In this document: one piece after another, positions 54,742-64,000 of the stretch | Layout of the letters: each line of letters begins with the position of its first letter | Position numbering within the stretch: the first letter of the stretch is position 1 | NCBI GenBank assembly: GCA_030583705.1 | Contig: CP129471.1 | Location: forward strand, 176,506-240,505 | DNA length: 64,000 nucleotides | From: Patescibacteria group bacterium | Lineage (GTDB): Bacteria; Patescibacteriota; Patescibacteriia; Patescibacteriales; Patescibacteriaceae | Reading direction: 5' to 3' | Program-made: the position numbers and the translations under genes | The notes under the pieces: model-generated | Told to the model about the DNA's origin: nothing | The model's input: the letters and a program-made list of their open reading frames with translations, nothing else | Databases searched by the model: none

Positions 54742-55005
54742 ATGACAGATTATTCACCGGCTGTTGATCAGTTAATTACCCGCTTAATGAAAGAACAGGG
54801 TATTGATGACACTGATTCATCGGCTAAAGAAAAGTTTCGCGAGGAAACTATGGATAGGATTAATAATTATATCCTAAACAGAATTCCAGACGATCGTTTA
54901 ATTGAATTTGAAACTCTACTCCAAGAAAATGTTCCAGACCGTATTTCCGCTTTTTTGGAAGAAGTTTTATCTGGTTCAGAGTCCGAGTTGGGCTGGACCG
55001 CTTAG
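54742..55005 (+). CDS. Small acidic protein, DUF5663-like
   Basis: 87 aa, acidic and largely helical: SPAVDQLITRLMKEQGI, RINNYILNRIPDDRLIEFE, then ALxEVLSG-like tail FLEEVLSGSESE. The pattern resembles a small family common in Patescibacteria (DUF5663, named from memory). Function is unknown. A 54-aa gene follows 26 bp later. Confidence 0.7.
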   Translation: MTDYSPAVDQLITRLMKEQGIDDTDSSAKEKFREETMDRINNYILNRIPDDRLIEFETLLQENVPDRISAFLEEVLSGSESELGWTA

Positions 55006-55031
55006 TTTAATTATTATTTAACCCCTCCTAT

Positions 55032-55196
55032 ATGTTTGAAAAAATCAATAACCTGTTCGGCAATAATAAGCAAGAGCAGGGATCTTTTGAAAGAGAAGCT
55101 GTAACTGAAAGAATTCTTAATAAACACGGAAAAGAGCTTTTTTCCAATTTTGCTGAAATGGATAAAAAACGTCGGGAAGCAATGGACAGTATTTAG
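55032..55196 (+). CDS. 54-aa protein downstream of the DUF5663-like gene
   Basis: ATG at 55032 to TAG at 55194-55196. The product is charged and helical, starting MFEKINNLFGNNKQEQG and ending RREAMDSI. It sits between the DUF5663-like gene and a strong terminator, so the two form a short operon. It has no Shine-Dalgarno, like most genes here. Not recognised. Confidence 0.6.
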   Translation: MFEKINNLFGNNKQEQGSFEREAVTERILNKHGKELFSNFAEMDKKRREAMDSI

Positions 55197-55244
55197 TTGC
55201 CGTAATCTTAAAGCCTTTTTGATTTTTAAACATTAGAAATATTA

Positions 55245-55278
55245 AAATAAATGCGCCAAACGGTTGGCGCATTTATTT
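55245..55278. terminator. Bidirectional terminator with a 15-bp stem
   Basis: AAATAAATGCGCCAA pairs with TTGGCGCATTTATTT, loop ACGG, between convergent genes. Confidence 0.92.
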
Positions 55279-55312
55279 TTATTAATTTGTTTATTTTATC
55301 TGATTCTTGCCT

Positions 55313-57040
55313 TTACTTATACTTCTCATTAAAACCCTCTGTTTTAAGTTCAATCTTTTTAAAGAGAGGCTCAGCTTCTTTGATCTTTATCATTTTAACG
55401 ATATTTTGTAATTCTCCTTCTTTAGGCCATTGTCTTTTTTCTTCGGTTTCTAGGCTAAGCATTGTACTTAAAAGATCTGCGGTTTTAGGTATAAGAGGAG
55501 CTATTAGGATATTAAGGGTTACTACAGCGGTTAAGGCACCAACCAGGACTTTATCTGCAGCTTTTGGATCGGTTTTCCTAAGTTGCCAGGGGGCGGTATC
55601 GCTTAAATATTTATTGGCATAAGCAGAGAGTTCAAGTACTTTTTCCCCATAAGCTTTAAATTTGCAATTAATCATGAGTTGTTTAGCTTCAATAAGGGTT
55701 TGTTCACAAAGCTTAACTACTTTTTCATCGGCTTGGGTTTCTTTTAGATCAAGATCTTGGGCTAATTTAAGAGAACGGAAGATAAAATTACCGAGGTTGG
55801 CAATTAAAAGATTATTGGTTTTGGCGATAAAGTCATCCCAGTTAAAGTCACTGTCTTTGTTTTCAGGCATAATAAGACAAAGATAAAAGCGGATAAGATC
55901 AAGATCAAAGTCAAGTAGCATTTTCTTGGGGTCCAAAGTAACTCCAAAACTTTTGGAAAAAGCTTGGTCATTAAGAGTTAAAAATTGGTTAATGGCTGGC
56001 ATATCTGGTAAGTGTAATTTTTCGTCATAACTATGGAGTTGTCCTGGCCAAAAAAGAGCATGGAAAACTAAATTATCTTTACCGGCAAAGTAGTAGTGCT
56101 TAGCTTCCTGGTCATACCAAAAATCTTTCCACTTTTCACTGTTTCCGGTTTCTTCTTCACTCCATTTAATGGAAGCAGATAAATAACCAATTACCGCTTC
56201 AAACCAAACATAGATTCTTTTATGATCTGTGCCCGCTATTCTCAGCTCTTTGGGTAGTCTGTCTTTTGGAATAGGTACGCCCCAGTCTAAATCTCTGGTA
56301 ATAGCCCTTGGTTTAAGACCTTCATTAAGCCATTGAGCTGCTTCGTTATATACCCAATCTCTCCAGGGAGCTTTTTTATCTTTTAGATAATCTTTTAAAA
56401 AGTCATTAAGTTTAGGCCAGTTAAAGAAATAATGTTCGGTGGTTTTCATCCCAACAGGTTGTTTAGTCATTTTACTTACCGGATTAATTAATTCGCCTTG
56501 TGATAAAACAGAACCGCATTCATCGCATTGATCGCTTCTGGCTTCTTTGTCTCCGCATTTGGGGCATTCTCCTTCTACGTAACGGTCTGGTAAGAATCTG
56601 TTTTCGCTTTCCGAATAATATTGCTCTGAAGATTCGGTATAGATAAAACCCTTTTTAGCCAAAGTAATAAAAACATCTTGAACAACCCTAAGATGAACCG
56701 GGTTGTCTGTTTTAGTGTAAAGATCAAAACTAAGGTTAAGTTCTTTAAAAAGCGCTTCATGTTTGGGGTGATATTCATTAACCACTTCTTCGGGCGTCAT
56801 GTTTCTTTTATCTGCTTCAATGGTAATGGGTGTGCCAAAACAGTCTGAACCAGAGACCATTAAGACCTCCGCACCTGTTAGGCGATAGAAACGAGCCAAA
56901 AAGTCGGCTGGCAGAAGATAACCCGCCAAGTGTCCAAAGTGGATATTACCGTTAACATAAGGCCAAGCCACCCCGATAAAAACCTTTTTAGGTAAAGAAG
57001 GTACAGAAGGTAAAGAATCTTCAGTTTGATTATTATTCAT
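55313..57040 (-). CDS. metG: Methionyl-tRNA synthetase
   Basis: Class I synthetase. HFGH (residues 34-37) is the HIGH motif, zinc Cys are C159, C162, C172 and C175, and the ESxxRFLPDR-type knuckle is present. The second signature reads AFSKS (360-364) where KMSKS is usual, keeping only the last three residues. The C-terminal anticodon domain (NLGNFIFRSLKLAQ) is present; no beta-barrel tail domain follows. 575 aa. A tandem ACTCTAT-rich tract precedes the gene in the divergent gap. Confidence 0.95.
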   Translation of the reverse strand: MNNNQTEDSLPSVPSLPKKVFIGVAWPYVNGNIHFGHLAGYLLPADFLARFYRLTGAEVLMVSGSDCFGTPITIEADKRNMTPEEVVNEYHPKHEALFKELNLSFDLYTKTDNPVHLRVVQDVFITLAKKGFIYTESSEQYYSESENRFLPDRYVEGECPKCGDKEARSDQCDECGSVLSQGELINPVSKMTKQPVGMKTTEHYFFNWPKLNDFLKDYLKDKKAPWRDWVYNEAAQWLNEGLKPRAITRDLDWGVPIPKDRLPKELRIAGTDHKRIYVWFEAVIGYLSASIKWSEEETGNSEKWKDFWYDQEAKHYYFAGKDNLVFHALFWPGQLHSYDEKLHLPDMPAINQFLTLNDQAFSKSFGVTLDPKKMLLDFDLDLIRFYLCLIMPENKDSDFNWDDFIAKTNNLLIANLGNFIFRSLKLAQDLDLKETQADEKVVKLCEQTLIEAKQLMINCKFKAYGEKVLELSAYANKYLSDTAPWQLRKTDPKAADKVLVGALTAVVTLNILIAPLIPKTADLLSTMLSLETEEKRQWPKEGELQNIVKMIKIKEAEPLFKKIELKTEGFNEKYK

Positions 57041-57235
57041 AATTATTATTTATTGCTTAAAAGTCATTAACCACACACTCTCTTATACTCTATATAACAC
57101 TCTATTAACACCTTATCATATACTGTTTGATTTTAGCTTGTTTTTGGAAAAAATTCAAGATTAAGGGTTTTGGTTTTTTAGTTTAGTTTTTTTAAGTTTT
57201 TTAATTTTTAAAAAAGTATGATACAGTAAATTTAT

Positions 57236-58621
57236 ATGAATCATTCACCTTGGCTTAAACAGCTTAATTCGAAAAGAAAATATGTTCGTTTAACCGGTAA
57301 GGCTAGGGCCGAGGCGGTAATTGTTGGAGCCGGTATTGCCGGTATTACCACTGCTTATTATCTTTTAACCAAGACAGATAAGCAAGTTATTATTTTAGAA
57401 GCGGATCGTTTAGCTCATGGCGCTACCGGACATAACGCCGGACAAGTAACCAGTTATCTTGAAAGACCTTTTGTGCAGCTGGTGGAAGACTTTGGTCTTA
57501 AGTTGGCTTGTGAAGGAGTTGCTTCTATTGAACATGCCTGGAATTTACTTGAAGAAATACTTGAAGAAACTTCTTTGCCAGTACCTTTTTATCATTGTCA
57601 TGGTTATGCCGGTTACAGTACCCTAGAACAACTTCTTTTACGACTTGATGAAGAGTCTTTAAGACGAAAAGGAGGTCTGGCGGCTCGTGAATGGTTAATT
57701 ATTGATGACCCCGCTATATTATTACGTATCCCGGATGACCTTTTAGCTTTTTGCCGAATAGTATCACGCCAAGACATTAAAGATGTTTTGGAAACCGATT
57801 CAGACCTTTATATAGCTGCCAAAGCTTCTCGTAAGGGTTGTCTTAATAGCGCTTTGTTCTGTGAGCAACTGGTGTCTTGGTTTGATCATCATTACCCTAA
57901 TCGTTTTGCGCTATTTGAAAAGACTCCAGTTAACTCGGTTGATTTATCTCATAATGAAGCTATTTGCCAAACAGACCAAGGAGAAGTTATCGCCGAACGT
58001 GTTATTTTATGCACCAACGGTTTTGAAAATATTAAACTTAAGAATCATGACGGGCTGGATATAGACGGACGTTTTCATGAAAAGCTTTATGGTACTATTG
58101 GGTATATGGCCGGTTATCATACAAAGGAGAATAGACCACCGGCGGCTTTAAGTTATTTTGAAGAAAAATCACAAGAGGCTCTTGATCCTTATATATATTT
58201 AACCAGGCGCCCAACTGATTACAAGGAGCCAGGAGCTCGGGGAGAGAATTTAGTTTGTCTCGGGGGACCGGAGGTAAGCTTGGGAGAAAAGACTTCTTAT
58301 AACAGGCATGAACATGGTTATCCAGAATGGGCAGCTAAAGAAATTGATGAGTTTATGAAAAGAACCTATCGTAATTATCCTAAAGACATGGATTTTGATT
58401 ACATCTGGCACGGTTTAATGGGTTATACGGTTAACGGAGTAAGACTAGTTGGCTTTGAGCCTTGTAATCATCGTTTGCTTTATAATTTAGGTTGTAACGG
58501 AGTGGGTATTTTACCCTCTATTTTTGGGGCAGAAAGAATCTCTAAATTAATCAAAGGAGAAGTTCTCCCAATCTCAATTTTTGATCCCCAGGATCAAAGA
58601 TGTTTATTGCCGGAGACTTAG
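57236..58621 (+). CDS. FAD-dependent DAO-family oxidoreductase
   Basis: 461 aa. The Rossmann motif is AVIVGAGIAGITTAYYL with an acidic end VIILEADRL, then HGATGHNAGQVT, the flavin contact typical of D-amino-acid-oxidase-like proteins. The C terminus has WHGLMGYTVNGVRLVG and LGCNGVGILPSIFGAE, the second FAD site. The substrate is unknown. TATGAT at 57217-57222 leaves a leader of only a few bases. Confidence 0.85.
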   Translation: MNHSPWLKQLNSKRKYVRLTGKARAEAVIVGAGIAGITTAYYLLTKTDKQVIILEADRLAHGATGHNAGQVTSYLERPFVQLVEDFGLKLACEGVASIEHAWNLLEEILEETSLPVPFYHCHGYAGYSTLEQLLLRLDEESLRRKGGLAAREWLIIDDPAILLRIPDDLLAFCRIVSRQDIKDVLETDSDLYIAAKASRKGCLNSALFCEQLVSWFDHHYPNRFALFEKTPVNSVDLSHNEAICQTDQGEVIAERVILCTNGFENIKLKNHDGLDIDGRFHEKLYGTIGYMAGYHTKENRPPAALSYFEEKSQEALDPYIYLTRRPTDYKEPGARGENLVCLGGPEVSLGEKTSYNRHEHGYPEWAAKEIDEFMKRTYRNYPKDMDFDYIWHGLMGYTVNGVRLVGFEPCNHRLLYNLGCNGVGILPSIFGAERISKLIKGEVLPISIFDPQDQRCLLPET

Positions 58622-58653
58622 TAAATTAATTTTTAGATTGATCGTGTTATAAT

Positions 58654-58687
58654 AAATAAACACCTCAGAACGTTGAGGTGTTTATTT
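58654..58687. terminator. Bidirectional terminator with a 14-bp stem
   Basis: AAATAAACACCTCA pairs with TGAGGTGTTTATTT around GAACGT. Confidence 0.92.
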
Positions 58688-58693
58688 TTTATT

Positions 58694-60436
58694 TTACCCT
58701 TCTCCGTTTTGTTGTCTCCATAGAGCCGCGTAAAGATTTTTTTCTTGTAGTAGAGATTCATGATTACCGGCTTCGGCTAAATGACCTTTTTCAAGAACAT
58801 AGATTCTATCTGAGTGTAGGATAGTGGAAAGCCTATGGGCTATTTGGATAATAATTAAATCAGGTCTGGCTTTGGCAATATCTTTAATGGTATCTATAAT
58901 CGCTTGCTCTGTTATACTATCTAAGCTGGAAGTAGCTTCATCAAAGATTATTAGGCTAGGTTGTCTTAAAAGAGCTCTGGCAATGGCTAGGCGTTGTTTT
59001 TCTCCACCAGAGATCTTTAGCCCACCCTCACCGATACGGGTTTCAAGACCTTTGTCTCCACGTTCTGTTAGACTCATGGCGGAGGCTTGCTTTAAGGCAG
59101 CTAGACACTCTTGGTCTGAGGCTTCTGGGTTAACAAAGAGAAGGTTTTCTTTAATGGTGCCGGCAAAAAGTTGGGTGTCTTGTGAAACATAGCTAATCTT
59201 TTGTTTAAAAGATTCAAGCTTAATCGTTTGCATATCCAGGCCATTAATCATAATTTGCCCGCTACTGGGGTTATACAGACCCAAAAGGAGCTTAATTAAG
59301 CTTGTCTTCCCAGCACCTGATGGACCCACAAAAGAGATATTTTGGCCGGAGTTAATGGATAGGGAAATATCTGATAAAGCTTCTTCTTTGGCGGAGCTAT
59401 ATGAAAAACCGACATTTTTAAACTCCAAAGAGGAAATTTTATCTATCTCTTTATCTCTACCCTCGGTCTTTTCTGGCTCCATTTTTAAGATCTCATCTAA
59501 GACTTCGTTACTGGCTTTAGCTTCTTGATATTGCGAGGCTACGTTACTTAATTCATATAGGGGGTTAAAGATAAAGAAAGAGTAGAAGAGTAAGCTAAAG
59601 AATTGTCCTAAGCTGATAGACTCGGTAAACATCAGCCAAAGCATTAAAAAGAGTAGGCCGCTACGGCAAAGATTAATCAAACTACCCTGGATAAAGCTTA
59701 AGGTACGAACCAGTTTTATCTTTTTTAACTCCAACTCAAGAATCTCTAAATTAACTTTATTAAGTCTCTCGGTTTCTTGGTTCTCTAAGCCTAAACTTTT
59801 AACTAACTCCACGTTACGCAGAGTCTCAGTGGTGGAACCCGCTAAAGCGCCCATGTGTGAAACAATGGCTTGTTGGGCGGCTTTGATCTTTTTACTGATC
59901 AAAAAAGTTAAGCTACCCAAAGAGGGAAGTAGTAAAAAGAAAGCCAGAAAAATCGCCCAATGGACAATGGCGGAGTAAATAAGTACAAAGATTAATCCCA
60001 CCATGGCTACAAAGACAATATTTATTGCCCCAGTAATAATCGCCTGATTATCTAATCTGGCTTTTTGTATTTTTTGCAGAATCTCTCCGGATTTTTGATC
60101 CTCAAAGACAAAGTATGGCAGTCCAAGAGAATGTTTAATGGCTCTAGCATACAAAGAGGTACCAATATGTTGGGTAACAAAACTTACGTAATAGTCCTGG
60201 AAGTTTTTGGCAATACGAGAAATTAAGGCTATAATGACAGAAGCTAAGAGTAAGAGCATTACGCCTTGTAAGAATTCAGCTCGGGATAGCTCGCCCACTC
60301 GGGTAGCGTAATTATCTATTAAGAGACGAAAGATTTGCGGATCCAATAAAGAAAATACCTGGTTGATGGTAGCTAAACCAAGAATCAGGACTAATTTCTT
60401 TTTATGCATCTTAAGGTAATTAAAGGTTAGTTTCAT
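58694..60436 (-). CDS. ABC exporter (MsbA/lipid-A-type half transporter)
   Basis: 580 aa: six membrane helices (about 1-310), then the ATPase with Walker A GPSGAGKTSLIKLL, Q-loop FKQKISYVSQDTQLF, signature ISGGEKQRLAIARAL, Walker B IIFDEATSSLD and the His switch IAHRLST. Forms a homodimer or pairs with a second half transporter; substrate could be a lipid, peptide or glycan. Divergent from eno. Confidence 0.92.
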   Translation of the reverse strand: MKLTFNYLKMHKKKLVLILGLATINQVFSLLDPQIFRLLIDNYATRVGELSRAEFLQGVMLLLLASVIIALISRIAKNFQDYYVSFVTQHIGTSLYARAIKHSLGLPYFVFEDQKSGEILQKIQKARLDNQAIITGAINIVFVAMVGLIFVLIYSAIVHWAIFLAFFLLLPSLGSLTFLISKKIKAAQQAIVSHMGALAGSTTETLRNVELVKSLGLENQETERLNKVNLEILELELKKIKLVRTLSFIQGSLINLCRSGLLFLMLWLMFTESISLGQFFSLLFYSFFIFNPLYELSNVASQYQEAKASNEVLDEILKMEPEKTEGRDKEIDKISSLEFKNVGFSYSSAKEEALSDISLSINSGQNISFVGPSGAGKTSLIKLLLGLYNPSSGQIMINGLDMQTIKLESFKQKISYVSQDTQLFAGTIKENLLFVNPEASDQECLAALKQASAMSLTERGDKGLETRIGEGGLKISGGEKQRLAIARALLRQPSLIIFDEATSSLDSITEQAIIDTIKDIAKARPDLIIIQIAHRLSTILHSDRIYVLEKGHLAEAGNHESLLQEKNLYAALWRQQNGEG

Positions 60437-60605
60437 ATAATAGTTGATGTAAAAATATTAAGAAAATAATAAAATTAAATGTTTAACAGGGTTTTTTATT
60501 AAACTTTTTTTATTAAATTTCGGATGAGGTAAATATAGGCTAAACCAGGATGTTTGTCCAGTATTTTTGTTCATCTGTTCATATATGGAAAATTGATATA
60601 CTTTA

Positions 60606-60614
60606 TGATATAAT
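60606..60614 (+). promoter_or_regulatory. eno promoter (extended -10)
   Basis: TGATATAAT (60606-60614). TTGATA (60593-60598) with GATAAT (60615-60620) is an alternative pair. Leader about 40 nt. Confidence 0.55.
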
Positions 60615-60661
60615 GATAATATGTAAAAGTTATTATTATATAAGGCTTAATCAGTTATCTT

Positions 60662-61912
60662 ATGAAAATATTATCAATTAAAGCCCGAGAGATTTTGGAT
60701 AGCCGAGGTTATCCCACAGTGGAAGCTGAGGTTATTTTGGAGAATGGTTTAAAGGCTAAGGCCTCGGTACCTTCCGGTGCCTCTACCGGTACCTATGAAG
60801 CCCTGGAGCTACGAGATGGTCGCCTTGAACGTTTTGCCGGCAGAGGCATCTTGAAGGCTATTAAGAACCTAGAAGGCCCAATAGCCCAAGCTCTTGCGGG
60901 CATGTCGGTCTTTGAACAGGAGAATCTGGATCAGGCTATGCTTGAATTAGACGGTACGGATAATAAAGAGAAATTGGGAGCTAACGCAATTTTAGCTGTC
61001 TCTTTAGCCTGTGCCAGAGCTGCTTCTTTAGCTAGACAACAACCTCTTTATCTTTATCTTTCTGAGCTTGCCGGACAAAGAGTAAAAAGAGAAGTTGAAA
61101 TTATTCCCTTAATGAATGTTTTAAACGGTGGAGCTCATGCCGGTTGGACGACAGATATCCAAGAATATATGTTGGTGCCAAAGGGAGCAAAAACTTTTGC
61201 GGAAAAACTTCGTTCAGGAGTTGAAATCTATTATGCCTTAAAAGAAATTATTAAAGAAAACGGTTATGGCACTAACCTCGGGGATGAAGGTGGTTTTGCG
61301 CCAGAAGTTAAAGACAATGAAGAGCCTTTTAAGATGATATTATCTGCCATTGAAAAAGCTGGTTATAAGGCTGGGGAGGAAGTTAGTTTAGCTATTGATG
61401 CCGCTGCTTCAGAGTGGCATCGTAATGGACAGTATCATCTTAACAAGCAGGGGATAATGGACGCTGGTCGTTTAATGGATTGGTATGGTGATTTAATTAA
61501 AAAGTACCCGCTTATTTCTTTGGAAGATCCTTTTGGCGAAGACGATTGGAGCGCCTGGACTGAGTTTATGGAAAAAGTTAAAGATAAGGTTATGGTTGTT
61601 GGGGACGATCTTTATGTTACCAATGTTTCAAGAATTGAAAGAGGTTTGCAAGCCAAGGCCACTTCGGCGGTTTTAATTAAACCTAACCAAATAGGCACAG
61701 TAACTGAAACTCTTAAGGCTATAGCCCTTGCCAGACAAAGCGGACAAAAGATAGTTATTTCTCATCGTAGTGGAGAAACCAATGATGACTATATTGCCGA
61801 CTTGGCGGTAGCTGTTCAGGCGGACTACCTTAAAGCCGGTGCTCCAGCCAGGGGAGAAAGAGTAGCTAAATATAACCGGTTGATGGAGATAGAAGAAGAG
61901 TTGGCTGAATAG
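60662..61912 (+). CDS. eno: Enolase
   Basis: Interconverts 2-phosphoglycerate and PEP. The N-terminal SIKAREILDSRGYPTVE, the mobile loop SGASTGTYEALELRD, the Mg ligands in LAIDAAASEW and SLEDPFGEDDW, the Lys in ALIKPNQIGT-like SAVLIKPNQIGT, and ISHRSGETNDDYIAD are all present. 416 aa, normal. It is one of the few central-metabolism genes in the window. Confidence 0.97.
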   Translation: MKILSIKAREILDSRGYPTVEAEVILENGLKAKASVPSGASTGTYEALELRDGRLERFAGRGILKAIKNLEGPIAQALAGMSVFEQENLDQAMLELDGTDNKEKLGANAILAVSLACARAASLARQQPLYLYLSELAGQRVKREVEIIPLMNVLNGGAHAGWTTDIQEYMLVPKGAKTFAEKLRSGVEIYYALKEIIKENGYGTNLGDEGGFAPEVKDNEEPFKMILSAIEKAGYKAGEEVSLAIDAAASEWHRNGQYHLNKQGIMDAGRLMDWYGDLIKKYPLISLEDPFGEDDWSAWTEFMEKVKDKVMVVGDDLYVTNVSRIERGLQAKATSAVLIKPNQIGTVTETLKAIALARQSGQKIVISHRSGETNDDYIADLAVAVQADYLKAGAPARGERVAKYNRLMEIEEELAE

Positions 61913-62007
61913 GAATATATTATATAAGCACCTTAGTAAGAATATTAGTTATAATTATATTTTTAGCTAAGTTCTAGTCTAGATTTAACTTAGTAAAATC
62001 AATGTCA

Positions 62008-62035
62008 TAAACCCGCCAAGCGCTTGGCGGGTTTA
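62008..62035. terminator. Bidirectional terminator between eno and gyrB
   Basis: A perfect 28-base palindrome made of TAAACCCGCCAA/TTGGCGGGTTTA around GCGC, followed by TTGTTTT. Close relative of the hairpin at 16491. Confidence 0.92.
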
Positions 62036-62076
62036 TTGTTTTAAGACTTTAAGATACTTAAATTTTATTGATTTTT

Positions 62077-63999
<1,923 letters not shown>

Positions 64000-64000
64000 A

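Noticed and set aside
54742-55196. Toxin-antitoxin pair
   Set aside because: Neither small protein has a known toxin or antitoxin motif, and the first resembles a conserved family.

Overview
The window looks like a chromosome segment of a Patescibacteria (Candidate Phyla Radiation) bacterium, probably a Parcubacteria-type lineage. This is inferred from the AT-rich sequence, short intergenic gaps, near absence of Shine-Dalgarno sites, many membrane-anchored orphan proteins, and a set of type IV pilins with Gly- and Cys-rich ectodomains. TGA is used as a normal stop, so the standard bacterial code applies. A precise taxon cannot be named from the sequence alone.

Layout. 1-6278: surface-glycan and housekeeping run (O-antigen-ligase/TPR fragment, prepilin peptidase, pyrG, GT2 glycosyltransferase, two methyltransferases). 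6436-7885: rpmA and an IS481-like element with a 15-bp target duplication. 8040-14287: dnaE, an anchored orphan and a pilin. 14359-16466: a T-box leader and thrS. 16537-20670: PEGA protein and murA on the minus strand, mgtE on the plus strand. 20848-30028: ctpA, a minor-pilin cluster, ligA and two FGE-sulfatase-fold proteins. 30205-36883: gatC, gatA, a DsbA-like protein, tRNA-Ser, dnaG, rpoD and tRNA-Asn. 37003-41414: accessory island (GIY-YIG protein, unknown genes, Eco47II-like endonuclease, MerR-HTH/C5-methyltransferase fusion, OmdA-like protein). 41581-55196: DEAD-box helicase, transporters, anchored proteins, another pilin, ABC-F, a GDPD-like protein, phosphatase and small orphans. 55313-64000: metG, an FAD oxidoreductase, an ABC exporter, eno and a partial gyrB.

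How parts may work together. The prepilin peptidase (1379-2176) would process the pilins at 13049, 22153, 22709, 23265, 27427 and 49660. Three of these share a pilin body with a Cys pair, then carry different C-type-lectin-like heads (FISUMP or FGE-sulfatase). A PilX-like protein (23894) ends in a DUF1566-like domain, and a secreted protein (28898) has the FGE-like head without the pilin stem. Together they suggest a modular adhesin set for attachment to other cells, which is inference.

Signals recurring across the window are extended -10 boxes (TGNTATAAT), hairpins at the very start of several transcripts, two predicted leaderless genes, and bidirectional terminators between convergent genes. 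The best candidates for undescribed biology are the T-box with its Thr codon in a short hairpin, the lectin-headed pilins, the self-regulating R-M locus with a dyad over the methyltransferase promoter, and three orphan genes that alone carry strong Shine-Dalgarno sites.
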